Source of the DNA: Gyrodactylus bullatarudis
Taxonomy: Eukaryota; Platyhelminthes; Monogenea; Gyrodactylidea; Gyrodactylidae
Assembly: GCA_012064415.1 (NCBI GenBank)
Contig: SSNU01000222.1
Span: forward strand, 1 to 64,000
DNA length: 64,000 nt
Reading direction: 5' to 3'
The position numbers and the translations under genes were made by a program. Below are positions 13,901-31,395 of the stretch, piece after piece; position 1 is the stretch's first letter; each line of letters opens with the position of its first letter. The notes beneath the pieces are model-generated. The model worked only from the letters and a program-made list of their open reading frames with translations, had not been told where the DNA came from and ran no database searches.

Positions 13901-16900
13901 AAATACTTTGTTTACCCCCATTCGATAGGAAATCTATTAATCTCCTGGAATACGTAAAACTCTCAGCTGTATCATTCGTCAAACTAGTGATTTTGATTGA
14001 TTACATCTGAACCAAAAATAATTGCATTATAACAACTGTAGATTCGTAATCAGCGTATTCACAAACCATAGGATAGACACAAGATTAAGAGAGGAACTGT
14101 ATAAATTAAGGTAACATGGGAGTTCATGTTTGTGAAAAAAAACTTTTACAATTGGTGAAGCGATAATAAAATTTTGATCCAACTTTGCATGCACCCCACC
14201 CCGTCATCATTGGTTCACTTTAAATGTGTGAACTTTCTTTAGCTCTCTATTCTTGGGTTAGAGATCCCCTTATCACACATACACATAATTTACAAGAATA
14301 ATCTCGATAAACACATGTATTATTATTATTATCAGAGTGCTTACCTGCTTCCTTCAATGGTGTCCTATTCTCTGTAGGTTTACTTTGTCTGTTTGAATTT
14401 AATTTCAAGTTTACAAAAGGAACTAATCCTATGATTCTCTTTAGTCAATAAAAAAAGGATAAAACTCATTCTATTTATTAAAAAGAATAGTGATTACAGC
14501 ATGAAAAATATTTTCCAGCCTTGATCTCATTTTGAGGTTTTTCTGATATACAAAATGACGAATTTTGAGTATTGACTTTTCAATGAATTTTACTACGAAA
14601 AAAAAAACAAAATTAAAACGAGAAAATAAAATTTAGCATTACCCTTTTAAATGTTAACCCCGAGAGATCCAGAGTGGTTTTAGTAATCATTCATTCAAAA
14701 ATGATTAATTGGATCATAAAATCAAAAAAATCTTCCCAGACATTCAAAGGATTGTTCATTGATTTACAATTTGTCATTATTATCGAGTTTTTGGATTGAT
14801 AAACCACAAAAAATAGGGGCTTGAAGAATAATTCTACCATGATTTATTTTTATTCTCTATTGAAAAGTTAAGTTCAGGATTAATGTTTTAAACTTTTATT
14901 CTACATAATATACATTCCCATTTTTCATATTCAACTGCACACCTTTTTTAGTGCATAATTAACTGTCTTAATACATTTTATGTTCAAATTTAAATTATTG
15001 TATTTATTGATAATCGAATAAAGACACCTGGTTTTCAAAAACTCTGTGAGAATACTAGGTTCAATTCAATTCGCTTGGGGTGTGGAAAATCAAGCTAGCT
15101 GTTATTACTGCGTAGATATTCAACTTGTGTCGAAATAAATCCTTAAAAACATAATTGCGATTTATGCGATATTTTTTGTCTTATTTGGAAGAATGTTTAA
15201 TCAACAACTCTTAATCATATATTATTAATTATAATTCATTGACTTTGAATTGTAGAAACAGGGTTTCGAGAATAAAATCTAATAATTACTTCTCTTCATT
15301 AAAATTGATATAAAACAACTTGTTCATTTTTAAAACGTTTTATTCAACTTAACAAATGAAATCATTACAGATTATTTTATATAATTTGTAAAAATAACCC
15401 AAAAATTGGAGCATTTGATATCGAGTCAAATACAGAGAATTTATTGAGATGAAAAAATTGTTGGCTTGTCAAAGAGAAAATGAAAAGCCAGACAGTTTTT
15501 ATGTAATAACTCGAGAAAGTTTTGTATCGAATTTCATTATGCTGCAATTTTCGAATTAAAAAGAATTCGACATGAAATTTTATTCTCTTCTCACAGAGAT
15601 TTATTGGGGTTTTCTTCTGTCTGTAATATGAGTCGAATGGATGAAACGTAAAATGGCTAGATCAATAAATACTTTTTTCCAATTCAAAAATGATTTTATA
15701 GGTTTCTTGAAAACTCTCGACTGTCTTATTTTCATTAGATCACATATTAGGATGTATTTGAGTTCTAGGAATGAGACACAGTTTAAAAGGACCAAATTTC
15801 AAGTTCCATTGTGATCAATTTTGTTCAAATTCTGTTTTTATTACTGCAGTAAAAACTGAGCAAACTTGTTTCAGTCAAGCATGTATCTTTGAGCCATATG
15901 TTACGATTTTCAAGTTTCTCTATTTAGAAATAACAAATTGGATTATTCCAAACTGGATAAATAAAAATATTTTCACTATCTAAAAAAATTAGTGAAAGCA
16001 TTCTTTTCAGAAGAACCAGTCAAGGAAAAAAGCGCTTGCCTCGGAGCTATTCACCTCAATTATCTACAAAGTGCTGTTGTCTAGACGCCGCATCTCATGT
16101 ATTCCTATTGTTGGCCAACTAACAAGCAGCATTCATCACTTTGTTTATGCAAATACAGATACCTTCAGTTGAAAACATCTCCGCAATTTATCATTCAGTA
16201 GACAATTGTATTGCAATTGTACATGGTTTAAGTCTCGGTATTTCCAAATCTGTTACATTCCAGTTATGAAGCATATTTGATAAGGTTCCCCATTATTAAT
16301 TGTATTTCGTCCCAGGATTATTCTCAAGATAGGTTCTTTTGAAAAAAAGCTAGTTAATATGAAGGAATTTTTCCAAAGATTTAATTTGAATAAGTATGGT
16401 TATTTGGGAGTTTTAATAATTACACATTGATTCGAATTTGACGGCAGAGGTTCTAGAGAGTTTCGTCATCATCTAAATTTTGGCTCATTTTCAATCATGA
16501 TTCTTTTCCTTAAAATTCGATTTCTCTGAACATCGATGGCCATCTGTTGATCAATATCTAATTATTTTTAAATCTTAGAAATCAAGATTCAAACTGAAAA
16601 ATGTCTTCTCTTTTAAGTTCAAATGTAATTTCTAAATGAGCTTTTGTAAAAATTCTCATCTTTCTTTAATCGTGATTTCATGAAGTTACTGAAACCGCCT
16701 GTGATTTTGTTAAATAATCTTTGAGATAATTTTGAAGTCATTCCACACAGAGCCCCTGCTATGTATTTCAATACTTCTGATAAGAGATTTTTTATTTTGA
16801 GTATTTATTCGTTAGTATTATTCGATTTTAATCATTATTCCAACAGAATTCCTTTCGCATCAATGGAAAAATGAATGTTTAAAGTTGATTGAAGATTTAC

Positions 16901-19900
16901 TAAAGTAGGTGTGTTTTCATCCGCTAAAAACAATCAATAACATTCCTAATAGTAATAATAGTAAGCCTCAACGACAAGATTCAAATCAACGATAAACGAA
17001 AGTGATCTGGCTGTCTCTCCGTTTGTTGCCATTTGATTTTTTCCCTTTTTTCTAAATGACAATCAACTTTTTGTCTGCTATCCTCCTAAACTAATTTACT
17101 ACTGACTGTTTATTTAGAATAACAATTCAGATGTATAGAGAAGTGTATGTGTTGTTTGATTCGCTCACTTTACAGGGGATATCGTTATTAGTAGGGAACA
17201 ACATATCAAGGGCGTGTGGGTGTGTGTTTTTCTACTACTCTATTTCTCTTTTGATATGCATCATCAAGTTTTTCAATTTTATATTTGTAACAGGGATATT
17301 ATTATAATGACAGTTATATTCTGTGTGTGTACATCCAGGACAACAATCCCCTCTTGTTTGAATAAAAAGGACGTAAAAACTATCTAGGGGTATATAAATT
17401 CTGATCTGATTGGACAAATTAGAACAGTAATTTTGTTCATTCATTATGTATAATAATTTATTGACAGATTAATCTGAATGAAAAATCTTTAGATCATAAT
17501 TTCAGTTAAGGATTCAGTACAATTCAGCCACCTTTTGATCTGATTCTAAATGTAAACGGCCTCGAAAATGCTTCCCTTCTTATTTGAAAGATTAGCCAAA
17601 ACTATTGATCCAATCTACATGGCCTTTGAGAAAATAGTTTTCAAGCTTGGGTAGTATAGCTGTAGAGGCGATAATAAACTTTTAGACTTAAAATCTTGGA
17701 ACCACGTCGACTGATTATGATAAAAATTGTATTCTAAGAAATTAGCAGAGATTATTCGAGAAGAAGAAAATCTCTAGATGAATTTGTTATTAATTCATCA
17801 AGTCGAAAATATTAATAATACAAGTTTTCGTTTTGAGCATCAATTTAAACTTTCTATTCGTTTAGAAATCTGCTAACAAGGTCTGAAAGTATGGAAAAAG
17901 GGTACCGAAAGGGTTAATAAAAAATCAATAGAAGACATGTCCCCTCCTTTTTTGCAGTAATTTATCTAAATGACATGAAAACGACTCCAAGTAAGCTTAA
18001 CGAGAAATAAGAGGGGGCATTCTATTCTCAGTAAAATGGAAAAATCGGGTCAATTCGAATATTTTCTCCAAACCAGTAAGAGTATCATTGTCGATTTGGT
18101 TTTCAAAATATCACAATAGCCTAAGATCAAATCAATAGAATTAATTAGAATTAATAGTCTGCATAAGAATGATATCAATTGTCGATATGTTGTTATTTTT
18201 ATGGTTTTTATGGAAAAGAAGAGAAAAAAACCTTTCTTCCTTTTTTTAATACACTCCTTTTGTGTTTTCCTAGGTAAGTGGAAACAATCCACATGCTATG
18301 CTTATCATCATTAAATGTTTCCCTGTTCACTACAGAAGAAGCAAAAGAGGTTTTTCCTTTCCCCCTTTTTCCCATTGCTTTATTATTAATACATCAAGTG
18401 TACTGCTAAAGATTTGTTTGCATCTTGTGTTTGTGTGAAGGTATATTTGCTGAACGTACGAATATCTGTACAAATTCAAATTAGAAGAAATATTCCACAC
18501 GAATTGAAGTTCATGTATTGGGAAAAAGATATTCACGAAGAGGTTCAAGACAACCAAAATTGAACATTGATTTATTATTGTTCTAATAGAGTTTGTTTTT
18601 ACTTTTTAATCCATGTTAAAGAGAATCCAACAATTCAACCGAAATTTTCCAAAATTGCTAAATTTAATCTTCAGGTGCTTCTGGAATAAGATAAACAAAA
18701 TTGTGAAAATATCCAAATTAAAAACGTTTTTTGACCAATCAAAATTGTAATATTTATGAAAAATAAGAGAAATACAATTTTTTAACTATTGAAAGAACAA
18801 TTTAAAGATGACTTGGGTTATTTTAGGAAAAAATAATGTGAATTCATGTTAAAATTATTAAAAAACCTTATTAATTTGAAAATTTTCACAATTTTGTTTA
18901 TCTAATATGCATATTATGTAACCATAACTTGAATCAGATCTAAAATGTTCTTTATTGTCAAAAGAAATTTTTCAAAAAGAAATTATTATATAATCTCAAT
19001 AAGATATTGTAGCTTAGTTCATTCGAGAGAATATTATTTTTTCTTCCTTAAAAAATGAAAATGATAAATTTCTCTTACCGTTCAAATAAATACTAATTCA
19101 TGTCAAATTTCCTTCCAAAACATTTCCCATCACTTTTTTCCGTGTTATCAAATCGATAAATTCATAATCTATATATTTTTATCTCCTAATACGCACACAA
19201 TCACCTAGGTATATATAGTGAATACTTTTGTTTTTTTTTTCACGTACACCTCTTTGCTTAATTAACTTTTTAGTTGTTTGGCTTTTTACATAAACAAAAA
19301 CAACTAGAAAAACTGATAATATTTCCCATTGGCTAATGGATCTCAAAAAAGTATGCGTGGGTGTTTTTATTATATGGATCTTTCCCACAAGAGAGAAGCA
19401 ATAACCACAAAATAACCGCAATATAACCAAAACTATTGGTCTATATTCATTCGTTATATATGCTTCCTCTCCTCCCTCCAATATTCACCATTAAATGATT
19501 GTGGTATTTTTATATAACATATTGTGTATACCATAAGCATAGATTCAATAACACGTTGTATTTGTGGGCTGTGATCTCTATGCATTTATGAAAAATAATG
19601 GTAATTTGGATCATCAAAAAAATGCAAGCCTACACCAAAATTTATTCATTGAAAATTAATAACAACAATACAACATAGAGATGTATGAATGAAATTATTA
19701 TTTTACGCTAGTGTATCCATTATATATATGCATATATATATATAAGAATATATTGGCAAGAGAATACATTTGATGTGTGTTTATGGTTTTCCTCTCCATT
19801 TTATAATGTGTATTCCAATATATTGGGACTGATGTATATTATGTGTATATTATGTTAGTTTTAACTAATAAATACATTCTCTTTGCTGTATAATATTATT

Positions 19901-20330
19901 ATAATAGTAGTTCAAAATATAATCAGAATCCCACAGAAGAAGCCACTTTATAAAAACAACATCACCGGAATTTATCCTTTATGGTCCGTGAGCAGTTTTG
20001 TTGAAAAGAGGCCTACGAAAGAAGACAAAGACAAAACTAAATCAAAATAACATATATATATATATAGCAAGAAGAATTTGATTTGTGTGCCTGTTACTGT
20101 TTAAGCACATTACATCACAGTAATCACGCTCTGACAGAGTAAAGACAGAAAGACACAAAACCTGTTCACTGTTTCAGTAACTTATCTCGTTTGTGCCTTG
20201 TTAACTCAAAAAAAACTCTGAGAGAAGAGAGACTACTATTGTTTCATGAGAAAGACCGTATAAGGTGACAGAAACAAAAAGAAATATTTCATAACACTTT
20301 TCACCTCTGTTGATCATCACATAAATAAAT
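10989..20330. other. Long gene-poor intergenic region upstream of Runx
   Basis: No gene is supported across about 9 kb. A family copy with the TTAATATGAAG-type end lies at about 16349-16690. A stretch near 13900-13980 resembles the repeat near 3560-3900. The last 600 bases carry TA-rich microsatellites at about 19722-19745 and 20049-20066. The Runx promoter and 5' leader should lie in the 3' part of this interval, but no specific promoter element is certain. Confidence 0.4.
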
Positions 20331-23993
<3,663 letters not shown>

Positions 23994-26900
23994 CTATAGA
24001 ACCAAGCTAAGAGTACCATCTCCTCCTTACAAACAAATGTGATATATAGACCAACAAGTTTTTTCCTTTTACAAATCTACATTTTTATCAACCCCACCTC
24101 TTCTAATTACAAGATATTTTGTTCCCTATCGGTTTCTTTATCAATTAATCTGGGTATTAATCATGAAATCGTAACTCTGATTATCTTCATATACTACATG
24201 TGTAGAATTTATATCCGATCAAAAAACCTTAAGAATTCACTAATATCTATATTACCCACATTTAAAAATTATTGTATTACAGTAAAATATGCATTTTTCC
24301 ATTATATAAATCATCCTATAAACGAAAGATTATATTTTTTTCTAAATTCAGCTATAAAGAGTGAGATCTAGTTAATATGAAGATGGGAATTTATGATTTT
24401 TACAAAATTCTTAATTTTTTCATCAAGAAATCCTTAATCTCATTTCAAAGATGATCGTAAATTGAGAATTTTTTCTAACATACAAATCTCGGTCGAAGAT
24501 GACAAGATATTTTTCAATGAATTTTACTACGAGAAAAATTCCATAATGGGCTTTTAACGATTTAAACATCAATTTTTGTATTATCCTATTCAAGATGATC
24601 TCTCCTTGTTTCATTCCAAAAACCATTTAAAACTTAAAACTATTTTTATCTATTAGTCTGAAGCAAAAGATTGATTTCATATAGAAAAAAAATTTTACTA
24701 TTTCACTTTGATTTAAATAATTTAATTGAGGGATCCAACTTGTGTCTTAAAGGCATTCATTTTTATCAAACTTTGAATATAATGGAAGCATAGTGTGGAA
24801 TAAAACTAGTCGATTTAGAAGGAGTGAGAAAAAAAATCTCTTTTATAATGTAAAGTATCGATTTTGAACTTTGAAGATCGAAATTAGTCAGATATACCGG
24901 TTATATAATCTCTCCGTTATTCTGAGAGCATTGGTCTGCGAATTTTATCAATTTTCTAATCCGTAAAAATTATCAAAATTGGAAGAATCCAAACTTTGAT
25001 TTGGTAATGCAAATGAAAGTCTCGAGTTCTTTTGTTCCGTGATGGAATCTGAAAACTTCAATAAAAATTAGTAAAAGTAGATTTATTTTGAATAAAACCA
25101 ACCTATTTACAAAGGGTCTTCCAGACGTTTCAGTACTGAAGCTTTGGGAAAAGGTTGGTTATATTGAACGTCTCAATGTCTGCTTATTACAAAAGAAATC
25201 ATTCATACCGTTTCTAGGGTTAAGAAATTTCTCTGATTAGCGCAAAATATTTAAAAGGTTCACTGTTCAACCCAACTAATAGAACAAATTGGAATTGTAC
25301 TACAGACAACTTTGTTTTCAGTCTTGAATTTAATTTAGTCTAATCTAAGATCATTTTTCCTTTGGGTTTGTTTGTTTAAAGTTCATTCCTTTATACATCC
25401 ATTTAAAGGAAGGCAGTGTGTATATAGATGATGATATTAATAAATATTAGAAGTAGAATATAGCAATAATGATCACACCCTATTCAAAATAAAATACACA
25501 ACATTGTGCTGTAAGAAAACACAAAAGAAATTGTTTCAGTGAATGAAACGACTATATCTCTGTTCCCTCCCCTTCTTTTCCAGTAAATTGATTGGGAGTG
25601 TACACTGTGTGTGTAGAAATCTCATTGCCAGACACAATGCACCAAGCAATTTTTATTAGGCAGAGAAACCGAGGAAGAAATAATCTGATGGACTTTGTTC
25701 CAATCCACCCTGTCATTTTTTTGATTGAAATTATTATTCCATTGTAAAATGTTTAGAGTTTCCCCTTGGTGGAAGAAGAAGAAGGCTTATTTTCTCTTAC
25801 ATAGATGCACAAATAAAAAAAAAGACTGTGAGATGGAGGGTGATTTGGTTGCAAACGTGGCTGAAATTAACTTTTTTCAAAAGAAATCATTGTTTATTCT
25901 TCTGAAAAATAGGCTTATTGATCTATATTTTCTACTGGCTAAAAATAGTACAGTACCCTCTATTTTGAAAAGCATTTTATCAAAAATAGTCAAGGTTAGA
26001 CTTGTAGCTCTGATTGTACATTTCTCAGAGGATCACCAGTAGTGTCTTTTTGAAAATGATAACAGTTGCACAGTATTGAATAGGCTAGTGGGAAATTTTT
26101 TTTCTCCGAACAACTCAAAAGAGTACTTACTTTTCTGATAAATTTAGATCATAAATAGATCATGTTTTGCATAATTTTAAAGCGTGAAAGTCATTCTCCA
26201 TTATGTCATTGCCCATTTTTCCCACAATCTCCCACGGACATGATAAAATAACGAAATCAACCATGAAGCACCTTTTGATGACAAGATTACTATTTTTTGA
26301 AGATAAAAAGTAAGAAACTCATTGAATGACCAAGATATTCCGGATTTTAGTGGTTGTGTAGTAAAAATTCATTGAAAATTGAGCGGCGATTTGAAAAATT
26401 TTGGATTTTTAAAATCGAATGACATAATGGAGAATCATTTTCGACACATTCTTCAATACAAAATAATGCTTAGAATTGATAGTTTTATTAGAAAAGTTGG
26501 TCCTAATATGAGGTTAAAAATTTCACCTTAATAATTTACTATTTTTGAATCAAAAAGTGTTAAAATTGAAGAAAATTAGAATAAGATGTACACTGATAAA
26601 AACACCAAATATTTAGGGAAAATGGGGATTTATGCATATCAGAACATCGGCGATTACGGAGCATAAAGAATCAAATAGAAAAGATCTTGAGGGAAAAAAT
26701 ATTTGTCTTTCTCTAATGTTCATACTATATTTAAAATAATTATTTTTTAATACAGATCTATGTGCTCAAAATAACCATGCTAGGGCATACAAAAAAAGTT
26801 TTTATTTCATCTAGATTTTTCATCTTAAACCCCTTGAACACCCAAGTTAAAGTCATAAAAGTTTGCTTATCATCACAGAGATTATAAAAAGTATTTGTAT

Positions 26901-28678
26901 TTACAATGCTATAAAATCGCCATTGTCTAAAATATCAATCTCCGCGCTATTATATCCGGCTGCTGATTGACTGTATTTAACAACGAATTAAATGATAAAA
27001 ATTTATCTGACTACATTTTTATTTGTCATATCTTGATGGGGATAAGAAAACTCCTCTCCTTACATCGTAATAAGCCCGATAATAAGACAAGTTTTCCTAC
27101 GACAGGAACAGGTTCCCGACAAGCATTTTATTATTGTCTAAAAAATTTACATGAACAATAAAAACAAGAGTTTCGCACTCTTGATAATTTTAAGTTGGAA
27201 TTTAATCGGTGAATATGATGAATAAATATTTCTGGATTTGAAGAAATAAACTCTTTATGAAATCCCATAATCAATGCGGTTGATTGGCCGTATTTTTATG
27301 AGCATATCATTAGTTTTGTTCTGAGTCTCAAATCCCTTTGTTTTAAATCTGTTATTATTATAATTGCTAGATTTGGTCTGATTCTTGGTTTTCAATTTTT
27401 GGATGAGCTGGCCTTCATTTAGCCAATGTTATGGTGCAGCACCTATACTTACATCGTTTGTTTACAGACATTTCGTTTTAGGTGCTTAGGCAATACATCC
27501 CTCAGGTTCGTCTTATTTAGCAATGAATTAGCCCATGACTGGTACGGAAGATACTCTCAAAGCATTTAGAATCAATCAAAGTATACATCTTTGATAGAAT
27601 TATTCGGGTGGATATTTAATAAACATTATTCATCAAGAATGGTTGTTCTATCATTTGAACTAATTTTAGATTTAGGATCAGCGTTTAAAACAAAAGATCA
27701 AATTTTTCTGGGATCCTAAAATAAAGTACTTAAACCCCTCTAATACATTATCCAAAGACTAGTTTTGTCAGATACGTAACTTTAAATATAACCTTTAGAA
27801 GTTGCCAATTTCATAAGAAACTATACTGTAGTTAGTTGAAGCCGTAGTAGAAAAATTCCCAATATGTCTTGAATTTAAAGTTTGTTTAAATATTTATTTA
27901 ATTTTTTCAACCATTAATTTATCGTTTCGCTTAGAGCTTTCTTGAATAATTCATGGAATCTAGAAAACTTTAATGTCGGATTTATATGGAAAAAGGAATA
28001 ATTTTAAAAAAAGAGTATACTGCGTAGAAAATAATAATGATATATATTCCCTACAACTGTATTCAATTCTTGCTCACTTTAATTTCAAGTCATCTTGTAC
28101 ATACTTGTATTATTATTATTCTAAATCTAGAGAGATGGTAAGGAAACTTTTTATCTGTATGTGTGTACCTTGAGAACATCAAATGGGAAATTATCATAAT
28201 TAAATCACGCAAATTGTTTTTTATTTACTAATGCCTGGAACAGTATTCATCCCTAGTATTGTTGATGCTTGCTCATTATCGGATGTCTCTTATCCACGAC
28301 TGCCTACCTTCTTTTAGTTAATCTTTGTTAGCATTATAATTAATTCAAGAAATATCAAATGAATTGGTTGGCAAGAGAATAAAACAGCATAAATAATTCT
28401 CCAATATTACCAACGTATAATAATAATTTTTGCCTAGATGGTTAAATATTTTTTATATTAACCAACCTACTAAAGAGTAGACAAGAGGTTATAAAGATAT
28501 AAAATTGTGAAGCCCCTGTTTATTTATAATTTTTTACATAAAATTTTAGTTTCTATCTAACACAGAAATTAGCAAGTTAGGTCATGAAAAATTCTATTCG
28601 TTTATGTCTTTTATAATAATACATAGAAAATCTTGATATTTAAGGCTTTTTTGTGATAAAAATGTGCATTGTTTGAAT
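23994..28678. repeat. Intergenic region between Runx and the BTB gene
   Basis: No gene is supported. A dispersed-family end (TTAATATGAAGATGGGAAT) lies at 24366-24480. At about 27430-27610 a stretch beginning GTGCAGCACCTATACTTAC is about three-quarters identical to the reverse complement of 40440-40640, so it is a second copy of that family. The remaining short frames have no recognisable domain. An AATAAA for the minus-strand BTB gene is present at about 28520-28525. Confidence 0.5.
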
Positions 28679-29545
28679 CTAGTCAAGGTCATCGTCATTC
28701 TCGGGTAGGCGCTCGTAGTGACGATAATAAGTATGGGAATTCTTGTATTTCCTCTTGTAATCATTAGGCTTATCATACCATTCTAGGGCCTCATTCACAA
28801 GACTAAGAAGTCCAGGACAAGATTGAACAAAGGCATCCTTTTTCTGCTCTTCCATAAATGCCTTGGGAATGTTTATGTAGCGTATATGCTCAACTAGTTT
28901 TTCTGCCTTTTCCTTACGACTAAGATCATGTTTAAGCCAAATAACAAGAGAAGAGTAGATCTTGACTTCGACAACTTTGACCTCATCGTCTTCAATGAAA
29001 CTGTTCAAATCATCTTCTGGCATGTTGACGAATTCTGGATCATTTTCTGCGACAACGTCCATGTATTCTTGAAGATAAACAGTGGTGGATTTGAGCAAAT
29101 CACTCATATTGTACTTTTGAGCCAGCATTCTATACTTGGAACAATTTTCTGGTCTTATGTAATTGGAGAGTATGTTTCCGAATAACTCGATGCCATAAAT
29201 CAACTTTAGATCGGCGACAATCGGGATAAGATTCTCAACCTTTTCATTGTTCAAGTCAAACTTTCCAGTGTAGATGAACTCAATGATTTTGAGGCCGTCG
29301 TCATAGGAACATCCTTTGATCTCAACCTCATTCTTGTTAGAGTCTTCGAATTCCTTCTCGAAAAAGTCAGAGGCCGCACACAGAATCGGCTTGTGAATGC
29401 CAATTTTCTTGCCTCCAATAAGTAGATAGGCATCAATCATCTCTTGATTTTGGTAGAATGAGAAAATTGTATTCGCAAAATTTGTCAGAGCCTCAGGGAC
29501 AGGAATCTTGACTTCATCACCGACAAGTTCAACAGTTGAAGCCAT
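28679..29545 (-). CDS. BTB-BACK domain protein, Kelch-less KLHL-like
   Basis: A single coding exon encodes 288 residues. The BTB domain spans about residues 25-130 (IDAYLLIGGKKIGIHKPIL, FFEKEFEDS, IIEFIYTGKF). A BACK domain follows at about 131-255 (NCSKYRMLAQKYNMSDLL, VEVKIYSSLVIWLKHD). No Kelch repeats follow, and the acidic tail ends ENDDDLD. BTB-BACK proteins usually bridge cullin-3 to a substrate; here the substrate part is missing or supplied by a partner. The start chosen is ATG 29545. A strong acceptor, TTTTCTTTTTCAG, immediately precedes it, so the in-frame codons further upstream are probably intronic or trans-spliced away. The stop codon of PTAR1 lies only 67 bases upstream in the same orientation. 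Confidence 0.88.
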   Translation of the reverse strand: MASTVELVGDEVKIPVPEALTNFANTIFSFYQNQEMIDAYLLIGGKKIGIHKPILCAASDFFEKEFEDSNKNEVEIKGCSYDDGLKIIEFIYTGKFDLNNEKVENLIPIVADLKLIYGIELFGNILSNYIRPENCSKYRMLAQKYNMSDLLKSTTVYLQEYMDVVAENDPEFVNMPEDDLNSFIEDDEVKVVEVKIYSSLVIWLKHDLSRKEKAEKLVEHIRYINIPKAFMEEQKKDAFVQSCPGLLSLVNEALEWYDKPNDYKRKYKNSHTYYRHYERLPENDDDLD

Positions 29546-29612
29546 CTGAAAAAGAAAATTCAAGTATAAGAATAATATTAATCAAATTTTCAATAGTAAA
29601 AAGTTAAAAAGA
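29546..29612 (-). promoter_or_regulatory. 67-base gap between PTAR1 and BTB gene with splice acceptor
   Basis: The gap separates two genes on the same strand and ends in a pyrimidine-rich acceptor (TTTTCTTTTTCAG) that abuts the BTB ATG. No independent promoter is evident. The layout matches intercistronic regions of operons resolved by spliced-leader trans-splicing, but a cis-spliced leader exon further upstream is equally possible from sequence alone. Confidence 0.45.
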
Positions 29613-30517
29613 CTAGCATTTAGAATCTTGTTTATTCAGATAATTAAAAATGAAGTAGTCGGAGAATTTTTCGGATGCACTTTTAATGTGAAGATCATGT
29701 GGCTTTATTTCAGCAGGTTTAAGAGCCAAAAATATGGGATCACGAATTTCAGTCTTGTCATCCTGGAAGGACATTTCAACAAGTGCTCGACGAAGCATCC
29801 AGAGATTCTCGGCCTCTGGATAATGTCTGAGTGTCTTTAGAATAAAATTGTAAACGAGAAAGGAATAATGAGTAAAGTCTGTTTTGTCGAAAAGTTTTAG
29901 AATACGAAACAAATAATTTGATGCACTATTGTCTAGAGGGTTAGATCCAAGCCAGTCTAGAGTTTTTTCAAACTCATTTCTAAAAGAAAGAATAGACTGT
30001 TTCTCCAAATGCAAGAAGGCAGTGTCCCAAAGAGCATAATTCGAGGCGTAGCGACTCGCACATTGACGTAGAAAGTCAAACTCATCTGAGCTCCTTTCAT
30101 CAATAGAGTCTCTCAAAAGCCAGTAACGATGATAGAGTGTTTCACTAGATCTGGGCTTTCGTAGAAGGATAATTCGAGTTAATTTTTCGTCATCTTGAAA
30201 GTTTACTCTAGATCTTTTACGCCAGTTCCAGGCTTCATGGTCGTTTGGATGGAGCAAAAGATAAACCAACGATGAAAAATTATCTAGAAATTAAAACTAT
30301 TGAAATTATTTACTAAATCCATCTTTTTGGATTGATTTAACGATATCCTTTAAAAGAGACTTTTCTATTACAAGGCAGCTTTCGTATTTGTAAATTCTAG
30401 ATAGGGATTCAAGATCATCTTTATTTGTAATATCATATTCTTGACTAATGAGAAAATTAAAGAACAAAATGTTCACCAGTCATGGAGTAGGGTAAGCAGA
30501 CTTGCTTCGTCAATCAT
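29613..30517 (-). CDS. PTAR1: Prenyltransferase alpha-subunit repeat protein (PTAR1-like)
   Basis: Three exons (30477-30517, 30314-30444, 29613-30283) encode 280 residues. The introns are only 32 and 30 bases. The protein contains prenyltransferase alpha-subunit repeats of the tetratricopeptide-like class: LLLHPNDHEAWNWRKR at about residues 64-79, then SSETLYHRYWLLRDS and NYALWDTAFLHLEKQ. PTAR1 is the alpha-like subunit of geranylgeranyltransferase type III, which acts with RabGGTB on the SNARE Ykt6 and on FBXL2. The human protein is about 400 residues, so this one is short at the N-terminus. ATG 30517 is the first in-frame Met of exon 1. A splice acceptor (TTCTTGTTTTAG) lies 29 bases upstream of it. 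The 30-base intron carries an in-frame TAA, so it cannot be retained. Confidence 0.8.
30284..30313 (-). other. 30-base intron in PTAR1
   Basis: It begins GTAAATAATT and ends AATTTCTAG. Although 30 is divisible by three, reading through gives AGT AAA TAA, a stop. Removal joins QKDGF to NNFSSLVYLLLHPND and restores the repeat region. Confidence 0.8.
30445..30476 (-). other. 32-base intron in PTAR1
   Basis: It begins GTGAACATTT and ends TTCTCATTAG. Removal joins SLLTLLHD to CQEYDITNKDD in phase 2. Without removal the frame stops at TAA within the intron. Confidence 0.75.
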
Positions 30518-31395
30518 TGCACAATCATTTTTAAAAATTTTAATACTAAAACAAGAAGCAACTTCGGAATTTAATCTTTTCTCAGTTTAAATGTGTCAGA
30601 AGAAAAAGATCAAACTTAAAATTTAACGATTAAGAAATTCTTAATTCAAGATTTAACCCTTAAATGAGAAAAAGCAATGAGAGTTTCAAAACAAATGGGA
30701 GTGCATAGACTCCCAAGTGTCATTCTAGGGTTAAATCATTTAATTTAAATGACTCAATTTGTGAAGAGAAAACGACGTATAAGAGAAAGAATAAAGATAA
30801 AAATAAAATTTTCACTATTTATTGAAAGACTTTAAATATCAATAGATCAAAAAATATGAACTGAAAATCAAAATTTATCTCTTGTGAAAGGCTTTGAAAA
30901 CAAATCCATGGTTCAGGGATTGGGAGCTGTTTTATTGAAATAGGAATTGGTACGGTTATAAGCTGTAATTCGTAGTTGACTGTCAAGCAGTGCTGATTGT
31001 CAGCAAAATTTCTTCAATCTAAAAGAATCAATTGTAAATAATCATTGGTAAAAATTAATTTAGAGGAATGATTTGACAAAAATTAAAAGCCAAGAATTTG
31101 CACGCAACAAGTAATCGGATAATCAAATAAAATGGAACAATTTTGAATCGAAATGATTGTAGCTTGGGCTTGACAAAAAATACTTACATCTTGAATAAAA
31201 TCTCATTTCAAAGACTTGTGGTTAGGATGACTAAAATGAAATAATGTAAGTGTCTACATGAGAAAAAATTAATTTTTATTCTGACTACATGTGGAATAAC
31301 TACAGAGGATAGTGCAGCCTGCTTGACAAGAAACGTGTCAAACAGGAAAAAATAATGGGATGATGGTTTGTTGTTATTTTATTGAATAGTCTTAA

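Noticed and set aside
17880..17920. Another piggyBac-type MITE end (ACCGAAAGGGTTAA)
   Set aside because: No partner end with TTAA was found within a plausible distance, so it is at most a solo end.
19179..19481. 100-codon minus-strand frame upstream of Runx
   Set aside because: It covers AT-rich, TA-repeat-containing promoter DNA, with no domain and no splice context.
30654..30737. An 83-base segment with TTAACCC at one end and GGGTTAA at the other
   Set aside because: The inner bases of the two ends do not match as inverted repeats beyond TTAACCCT, so chance is likely.
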